From an uncultured bacterium (GTDB taxonomy: Bacteria > Cyanobacteriota > Vampirovibrionia > Gastranaerophilales > Gastranaerophilaceae), in the NCBI GenBank assembly GCA_948742005.1, contig CAPYQR010000085.1:1-7126 (forward strand): DNA of 7,126 nt, written 5' to 3'. Under the pieces are notes generated by a model, which was not told the DNA's origin, searched no databases, and saw only the letters and a program-made list of their open reading frames with translations. Position 1 is the first letter of the stretch, and each line of letters opens with the position of its first letter. This document shows, one piece after another, positions 1 through 7,126 of this stretch. A program made the position numbers and the translations under genes.

Positions 1-1568
1 TTCAAGATTTTGCAATTTTATATTTATCTTTATTTCAAAAAATTCCCCCGATTCTTTTGCATATAAGTACACAATGTGATAATCGCGGAATAGAAAAAAT
101 TAAGTTTTTTGAAAATCTCGGAATTAAAAGAGTAATTTTACCCAGAGAAACTTCATTAAATGAAATTCAAAAAATAAGGAAAAATACCTCGCTTGAACTT
201 GAACATTTTGTCTCGGGTGCTTTATGTGTTTCATATTCGGGTCAATGTTACATGTCGGCATATTTTGGCGCAAATTCCCGACGCAGCGCAAACAAAGGTG
301 CTTGCGCACAAGCTTGCAGGAAAAAATATTCTCTAGTTGATAAAAACGGTAAAATTCTTGCTAAAAATAAATATTTATTATCCCTAAAAGATAATAATTT
401 ATCAAATCATCTTGAAAAGCTTGCTGATTCGGGAGTTATGAGTTTTAAAATCGAGGGAAGATTGAAAGATGAAAACTATGTTAAAAATCAAACCTTATAT
501 TTTAATAATTTGCTTGAAAAACTTGCACCAAAATATCAAAGAACAGGTTTTGGCAAAATAATTAAAGATTTTACCCCCGATATTTCAAAAACATTCAACC
601 GTGGGTTTTGTGATGATTATTTATTCAACAAAAAAGATAATATCTATAATTTTGCAACTCCAAAATCTTTAGGTGAAGAAATCGGAGTAATTCAAGCAAT
701 AAGCGAGAATAATTTTACTATTAAAATTAAAAATAAAAATTTAATCCTAAACCCCCAGGACGGGCTTGTTTTTGGTGAACTAAGTTCAGGCTGCTTAATT
801 AATAAAGCTGAAAAAACAAAAGACGGATTTAAAATTTTCCCAAATAAAAATGAAAATCTGAATAAAATTTTCAAAAAAGGAGATAAAGTTTTCAGAAATT
901 TGGATTTTGAATTTAATAAAATTCTAACTTTAACAAAAACTTCAAGAAAACTTGAAGTTGAAGTTATTATTGAAAAGGATGAAATAATTATCTACGATAT
1001 TAATAAAAACAAGGTTTCAATTTCAATTTTAGAATTTGAAATTGCACAAAACCAAGAAAAAATGAAACAAAATTATCAAAAATCTTTTTCAAAAATGCAA
1101 AACACCCCTTTTATTGTTGAAAATATCATCTTTAAGATTGAAGAGTTGAAATTTATTCCTTTATCAATTTTAAACGATTTAAGAAGAAAATTAAGCGAAA
1201 AGCTAGTAGAGAAAATTTTATCAAGATACAAAACAAAAACGCAAAAACCTCTTGATATTGCTCAATTTAGTGAAAATTCAATGGATTATAAATCCAACGT
1301 TTATAATAAAAAAGCAAAAGAGTTTTATGAATTATGCAATTGCAAAATAACACAAGATTGTTTTGAAAAGATGATTGATTCAAACAAAATAACAGCTTTA
1401 AAAAACAAAGAATTAATGCGCACAAAGCATTGTCTTAAAAAAATATTTTTAGGATGTGATAAAAAAATCGAGGATGATTTTTTATTTTTGATTGATGAAG
1501 CATCAAAAATTAAATATAAACTTTTATTTGATTGCAAAAATTGTGAAATGATTATTAAAAGCATTTAA
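1..1568 (+). CDS. U32-family protein, RlhA/TrhP-like RNA hydroxylase (5' end outside window)
   Basis: The reading frame is open from base 3 to the TAA at 1566-1568, giving about 521 visible codons. A TTG at 57-59 could be read as a start, but the codons before it also encode family-like sequence (QDFAILYLSLF...PPIL) leading into HISTQ, a U32 hallmark, so the gene begins upstream. Residue numbers here count that TTG as 1. The core motif GALCVSYSGQC (54-64) is followed by GACAQACR (82-88), and these cysteines (57, 64, 83, 87) resemble the iron-sulfur ligands of U32 proteins. Next come SFKIEGRLK (129-137) and FNRGF. The C-terminus has LMRTKHC (459), LGC (467) and FDCKNCEM (493, 496), typical of the RlhA/YdcP subgroup. 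Family members studied in E. coli hydroxylate 23S rRNA C2501 (RlhA) or tRNA U34 (TrhP) and are not proven peptidases. The length, allowing for a missing N-terminus of perhaps 80-100 residues, fits RlhA better than TrhP. Subgroup assignment is inference. Confidence 0.9.
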   Translation, partial: QDFAILYLSLFQKIPPILLHISTQCDNRGIEKIKFFENLGIKRVILPRETSLNEIQKIRKNTSLELEHFVSGALCVSYSGQCYMSAYFGANSRRSANKGACAQACRKKYSLVDKNGKILAKNKYLLSLKDNNLSNHLEKLADSGVMSFKIEGRLKDENYVKNQTLYFNNLLEKLAPKYQRTGFGKIIKDFTPDISKTFNRGFCDDYLFNKKDNIYNFATPKSLGEEIGVIQAISENNFTIKIKNKNLILNPQDGLVFGELSSGCLINKAEKTKDGFKIFPNKNENLNKIFKKGDKVFRNLDFEFNKILTLTKTSRKLEVEVIIEKDEIIIYDINKNKVSISILEFEIAQNQEKMKQNYQKSFSKMQNTPFIVENIIFKIEELKFIPLSILNDLRRKLSEKLVEKILSRYKTKTQKPLDIAQFSENSMDYKSNVYNKKAKEFYELCNCKITQDCFEKMIDSNKITALKNKELMRTKHCLKKIFLGCDKKIEDDFLFLIDEASKIKYKLLFDCKNCEMIIKSI

Positions 1569-1601
1569 AATACCATGGCAATTTTTTTGATTTTTATGTT
1601 T

Positions 1602-1607
1602 TATAAT
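1602..1607 (+). promoter_or_regulatory. Possible -10 box (TATAAT) upstream of the metallopeptidase-like gene
   Basis: A perfect TATAAT lies about 40 bases before the ATG at 1648, within the 79-base spacer after the U32 gene. No good TTGACA-like -35 is found at normal spacing: the 17-base position reads CAATTT, and TTGATT at 1587 is too close. In DNA this AT-rich a lone -10 match is weak evidence, and cotranscription with the U32 gene is equally possible because no convincing terminator separates the two. Confidence 0.3.
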
Positions 1608-1647
1608 TTTATCTTTGTAATAAAAAAGGAAACAGCTGGTTATTAAT

Positions 1648-2736
1648 ATGAAATTGTCAGGTTTAAATGCTTTTAATGCTTCAAATTACAAAAAAGAAAT
1701 TAATTTTGCACAAAAACAAAAATCAAATAATAAAAATCTTTTAAATTCATCCACTATTTCATCCACTCCATTTAAATCGCTTTATTCAAACGGTTTTTCG
1801 GGTAATCTTGCTTTTAATTCTGTTTCTTTTGGTGCAAAATTTGAACCGCTGCCAAAAACAGTTGAAGATGGTAAAAATTTAGGTATTGAAATTTATAGTG
1901 AAGCAATAAAACCAAAAAGCGGCTGTGAGGGTTTTAATCCGCTGCCGTTAATTCAAAAAGCAGCTCCTGATTTAGAAGTTATTCCAATTGAAGAACTTGC
2001 TTATTCAGTTGATAACTGGAGGGATTATTGCGCATTTTTCTCAGCAAGAATGGATAAGGATTATAAAGACTGTGACCATGAAATTTTTGTTAAAACATCT
2101 GTTTCAAACGACAAAAACAAGGCTTTGATTGAAGCAATGGATATTGCACATGAATTTACGCATTATCGTCAATCAAAAGAGGGACAGGAAGCGGAATTTT
2201 TAAAAACTTTATCGGATGATTGGAATTATAACGCCATGATTCCGACATTGTGTTCAATTGCTTTCAGGAAATTTGATACGGAACTTCAGGCTGATTTTTT
2301 AAAGATGTTTTTTATGAACATGCAGGATATTCAAAATAATGAAAAATACGGAAGATTTCTACCGAATAAACGCAATGTTTCAAAAGAAGAACTTTTAAAA
2401 TTGAATAATTATAAAGATGAAAAAGCTTTTCAAGACAGAATGAACAGAATTTTTGAAAAAGTTTTTGTCGAAACAATTAAATTTGTTCTTAACAACCCTC
2501 AAAGGTTTGATGCTATGATGAATGACGGGATTGTAAAAATTGCGCAAGACGAAAAACTTGAAAAATTATGCGAAGACATGCGGAAATATTGTTCTTTTTC
2601 AGCTTTAAAAGAAAAAGAAGCATATAAAACAGAATGTGAAGTTGCAAGAGGGATTTTAAAAACAAGAAAAACCTTAAATCTTGATGCTTTTGCACTTTAT
2701 TATGAAATGCTTGAAGAAGCTTTTAAAAACATATAG
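1648..2736 (+). CDS. Putative zinc metallopeptidase with HEFTH motif, lineage-specific
   Basis: This is a 362-residue protein that I do not recognise as a named family. Residues 1-65 are low-complexity, rich in Asn, Ser, Lys and Phe, and end in NSVSFGAKF. This is not a signal peptide, as it has no hydrophobic core. From about residue 70 the protein looks folded. The central helix MDIAHEFTHYRQ carries HEFTH at 168-172 (bases 2149-2163), matching the HExxH zinc-binding and catalytic motif. TELQAD follows at 211-216, where E212 is a plausible third zinc ligand, as in ExxxD-type gluzincins. A second acidic candidate is EKEAY at 322-326. The C-terminal half is predicted alpha-helical and charged. 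With no membrane segment or signal peptide it should be cytoplasmic unless exported by an unusual route. The ATG is the only methionine that keeps the N-terminal motif, but the nearest Shine-Dalgarno-like AAGGAAA (1626-1632) is unusually far upstream. Coding status is secure; peptidase activity and substrate are inference. Confidence 0.85.
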   Translation: MKLSGLNAFNASNYKKEINFAQKQKSNNKNLLNSSTISSTPFKSLYSNGFSGNLAFNSVSFGAKFEPLPKTVEDGKNLGIEIYSEAIKPKSGCEGFNPLPLIQKAAPDLEVIPIEELAYSVDNWRDYCAFFSARMDKDYKDCDHEIFVKTSVSNDKNKALIEAMDIAHEFTHYRQSKEGQEAEFLKTLSDDWNYNAMIPTLCSIAFRKFDTELQADFLKMFFMNMQDIQNNEKYGRFLPNKRNVSKEELLKLNNYKDEKAFQDRMNRIFEKVFVETIKFVLNNPQRFDAMMNDGIVKIAQDEKLEKLCEDMRKYCSFSALKEKEAYKTECEVARGILKTRKTLNLDAFALYYEMLEEAFKNI

Positions 2737-2771
2737 CAATTTAACAATAAATAAAGTTAAATTGCTATATG
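2730..2771 (-). terminator. 16-bp perfect inverted repeat between convergent genes, probable gyrB terminator
   Basis: Bases 2730-2745 pair perfectly with 2756-2771 around a 10-base A-rich loop (AATAAATAAA). Read on the minus strand, the hairpin starts 20 bases after the gyrB stop and is followed by GTTTTTAAAAG, a short T-tract, so it fits a rho-independent terminator for gyrB. On the plus strand no T-tract follows, so termination of the upstream gene there is less certain. The left arm contains the metallopeptidase stop codon TAG (2734-2736). A second small hairpin, AAGCAT/ATGCTT at 2779-2792, abuts the gyrB stop. The stem is AT-rich, which lowers confidence in strong termination. Confidence 0.6.
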
Positions 2772-2791
2772 CCCAGAGAAGCATTTATGCT

Positions 2792-5332
<2,541 letters not shown>

Positions 5333-5365
5333 ATTTTTTATTGTTTTATTTGTTAATAAAACGCA

Positions 5366-6550
5366 TTATTGAACGCATACAGTTAATAACACCCCTGCAG
5401 CAACCGCAGAACCAATAACGCCTGCGACATTCGGACCCATAGCATGCATTAGAAGATAATTATTAGGATTATATTCTAAGCCGACTTTATTTGATACACG
5501 AGCAGCCATCGGAACTGCAGAAACACCTGCAGAACCAATCAAAGGATTGATTTTATTGTCTTTACTTGAGAATAAGTTCATAATCTTTGCCATAATAACC
5601 CCTGCTGCCGTTGCAAGGCAAAATGCCGTTACGCCAAGAACCAGAATGAACAAAGTTTGAACAGTTAAGAATTGGTCAGCAGAAAGCTTTGAACCGACAG
5701 ATAAGCCTAAAAATATTGTAATAATATTAATTAAAGCATTCTGCATTGTATTTGAAAGACGTTCAACAACACCACATTCTTTACATAAATTACCAAAAGC
5801 TAACGCCCCGACCAAAGGACAAGCACTCGGCAGGAAGATTATGCAAAGAGATAAAACCAAAAGAGGGAAAACTATCTTTTCGCGTTTTGAAACAACTCTC
5901 AATTGGCTCATTTGAATTTCACGTTCTTTTTTTGTTGTCAAAAGTTTCATAATAGGCGGTTGGATTACAGGAACAAGCGCCATGTAAGAATATGCAGCAA
6001 CTGCAATTGCACCCAATAATTCAGGAGCAAGTTTAGATGTTACATAAATTGATGTCGGGCCATCCGCACCGCCAATAATACCGATTGCACCTGCTTGAGG
6101 CAAAGTGAAGCCAAAAACACAAAGTGCAAGCAATAACGCTCCGAAAATCCCGAATTGCGCAGCACCGCCAAGCAATGCTGTTTTAGGATTTGCTAATAAC
6201 GGGCCAAAATCTGTCATTGCACCAACGCCCATAAAGATTATCAAAGGAAAAACGCCTTGATGAATCCCTGCTTCATAAATAATATTCAAAAATCCGCCCG
6301 GTTCTGTCATCCCTGCCCCCGGGATATTGGATAAAAATCCGCCGAATGCTATTGGAATTAAAAGCAAGGGTTCATATTGTTTTTTAATACCGAGCCACAT
6401 TAAAAATAAACAAATTACAAGCATAATCGGCGAGCCGAATTGATGTAAGAATTGCTCAAACGGTGCGGTTATGTTAGGATCTGCGGGTTGAACCATGTTA
6501 TAAATCCCTGTTGTATGCCAGAGTTGTTGAAAAATTTCACCTATATTCAT
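5366..6550 (-). CDS. oadB: Oxaloacetate decarboxylase beta subunit (Na+-translocating, integral membrane)
   Basis: This 394-residue polytopic membrane protein is the beta subunit of the sodium-transporting carboxylic acid decarboxylases (OadB/GcdB/MmdB). It decarboxylates carboxybiotin on the alpha subunit and couples this to Na+ export. Family signatures run in order: [15 protein letters not shown] (56-70), [17 protein letters not shown] (106-122), [19 protein letters not shown] (160-178), [19 protein letters not shown] (185-203), [20 protein letters not shown] (334-353) and [18 protein letters not shown] (369-386). D163 in GADGPTS corresponds to the essential Asp203 of Klebsiella OadB, and the NVAG asparagine (374) falls in its Asn373 region. 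About nine hydrophobic segments alternate with short loops, with charged KKEREIQ and SKREK loops near 207-224. The length is within the family range, slightly shorter than Klebsiella's 433. It lies 15 bases after the alpha gene, with its own strong Shine-Dalgarno. The choice of Oad over glutaconyl- or methylmalonyl-CoA decarboxylase rests on the alpha-subunit architecture. Confidence 0.95.
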   Translation of the reverse strand: MNIGEIFQQLWHTTGIYNMVQPADPNITAPFEQFLHQFGSPIMLVICLFLMWLGIKKQYEPLLLIPIAFGGFLSNIPGAGMTEPGGFLNIIYEAGIHQGVFPLIIFMGVGAMTDFGPLLANPKTALLGGAAQFGIFGALLLALCVFGFTLPQAGAIGIIGGADGPTSIYVTSKLAPELLGAIAVAAYSYMALVPVIQPPIMKLLTTKKEREIQMSQLRVVSKREKIVFPLLVLSLCIIFLPSACPLVGALAFGNLCKECGVVERLSNTMQNALINIITIFLGLSVGSKLSADQFLTVQTLFILVLGVTAFCLATAAGVIMAKIMNLFSSKDNKINPLIGSAGVSAVPMAARVSNKVGLEYNPNNYLLMHAMGPNVAGVIGSAVAAGVLLTVCVQ

Positions 6551-6555
6551 AATCT

Positions 6556-6562
6556 ACCTCCC
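6556..6562 (-). promoter_or_regulatory. Ribosome binding site of oadB (GGGAGGT)
   Basis: On the minus strand GGGAGGT precedes the ATG at 6550 by five bases (AGATT). It sits entirely within the 15-base oadA-oadB spacer and supports an operon in which oadB has independent, efficient initiation. Confidence 0.7.
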
Positions 6563-6565
6563 AGC

Positions 6566-7126
6566 TTAACCGATTACTACCATTGTTTGACCGTTAGCAA
6601 CCGTGTCGCCTTGTGAAACTTCAACAGATAAAACTTTTCCTGAAACAGGCGATTTAATTTCCGTTTCCATTTTCATAGCTTCAACAACAAGTAAAACATC
6701 ACCTTCAGCGATTTCATCACCTTGCGAAACCTCAACTCTTAGAACGTTTCCTGGTAGTGCCGCTTTAACTTCCTGTCCTTCGCCGGATGTTGCCGATTTT
6801 GATTCTTCAATTCCCGCTTTTACCGAGATATCATAAGTTTTTCCGTTAACCACAGCTTTAGTTCCGTCTAATTTAACTGCATATTTTTTGCCGTTAACAT
6901 TAATTGTGTAGCCATTGCCGCCTGCAGTTGAAACAGGAGCTTTCGAGACATCGCCTTTTGTTTTGTTAACTGAAACAACGCCTTTTCCAAGCAGGAATTC
7001 AATGCCTTTATCAACATTTCCGTCTTTGCAGGCAGCAGAGATAAAAATATTTTCTTCTGTTTGCGGCAATCCTGCTTCTTGAAGCCTTTTCTTTGCTGCT
7101 TCAACGCCTTTTTCAGGGTCTTTATC
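6566..7126 (-). CDS. oadA: Oxaloacetate decarboxylase alpha subunit, C-terminal part with biotinyl domain (5' end outside window)
   Basis: The frame is open from the right edge to the TAA at 6566-6568, giving 186 visible residues. A TTG ending at 7069 can be read as a start, but the 19 codons before it (DKDPEKGVEAAKKRLQEAGL) continue directly into family-like sequence, so it is internal. The first part, through GIEFLLGKG, matches the end of the PYC/OADA carboxyltransferase region. A small beta segment (YTINVNGKKYAVKL), a Gly/Ser/Glu linker and a biotinyl domain follow. That domain contains VVEAMKMETEIKSP, whose middle lysine (codon 6671-6673) is the biotin attachment site, and ends in MVVIG. 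Alpha takes CO2 from oxaloacetate onto biotin and delivers it to the beta subunit at the membrane. Fusion of carboxyltransferase and biotin carrier, with oadB next door, favours oxaloacetate decarboxylase over CoA-ester decarboxylases, where the biotin carrier is a separate protein, and over pyruvate carboxylase subunit B. A gamma subunit is not seen and may lie upstream. Confidence 0.92.
   Translation of the reverse strand, partial: DKDPEKGVEAAKKRLQEAGLPQTEENIFISAACKDGNVDKGIEFLLGKGVVSVNKTKGDVSKAPVSTAGGNGYTINVNGKKYAVKLDGTKAVVNGKTYDISVKAGIEESKSATSGEGQEVKAALPGNVLRVEVSQGDEIAEGDVLLVVEAMKMETEIKSPVSGKVLSVEVSQGDTVANGQTMVVIG

Noticed and set aside
57..59. TTG as the start of the U32 gene
   Set aside because: The frame is open to the left edge, and the upstream codons encode sequence expected before HISTQ in this family, so the gene is cut by the window.
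1569..1592. Possible terminator after the U32 gene (AAAAT ... ATTTTTTT)
   Set aside because: Only about five A-T pairs form around an ACCATGGCA loop. The T-run is there but the stem is too weak.
7067..7069. TTG as the start of a small biotin carrier protein
   Set aside because: The 19 in-frame codons up to the right edge continue the carboxyltransferase C-terminal sequence, so this is the end of a larger OadA rather than a free-standing carrier.

Overview
The window holds five protein-coding genes, two of them cut by the window edges, in two convergent blocks. It is strongly AT-rich with short spacers and uses the standard bacterial code (stops are TAA or TAG; TGG codes Trp). There is no sign of phage, IS elements, CRISPR or RNA genes. 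The organism is probably an uncultured, anaerobic, fermentative, host-associated bacterium. A sodium-pumping decarboxylase and a cytoplasmic-looking protein with a low-complexity N-terminus ending in a VSFGAKF-like motif suggest the Gastranaerophilales/Melainabacteria (non-photosynthetic relatives of Cyanobacteria). That placement is an inference from style, not a demonstrated assignment.

Plus-strand block (1-2736). First comes the 3' portion of a U32-family gene related to RlhA/TrhP, the enzymes that hydroxylate 23S rRNA or tRNA; its start lies off the left edge. After a 79-base spacer with a possible promoter comes a 362-residue protein that looks like a lineage-specific zinc metallopeptidase. 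It has an HEFTH motif and a downstream TELQAD segment that could supply the third ligand. It is the least familiar gene in the window.

Minus-strand block (7126 down to 2792). Transcription enters from the right edge in the last part of oadA, the alpha subunit of oxaloacetate decarboxylase with its AMKM biotinylation site. It passes after 15 bases into oadB, the membrane beta subunit that moves Na+. A clear hairpin with flanking A/T tracts ends this operon. A putative promoter overlapping that terminator then drives gyrB, which encodes a long-form (816-residue) DNA gyrase B carrying an E. coli-like insertion in its C-terminal half. A perfect 16-bp inverted repeat sits between the convergent gyrB and metallopeptidase genes and overlaps the metallopeptidase stop codon.

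OadA and OadB act together: decarboxylation of oxaloacetate to pyruvate via carboxybiotin powers Na+ export. The other three genes (RNA modification, DNA supercoiling, putative peptidase) have no evident functional tie to this pump or to each other. No previously undescribed multi-gene system is evident. The best candidates for new biology are the HExxH protein, the cysteine pattern of the U32 protein, and an apparent small internal duplication in OadA.
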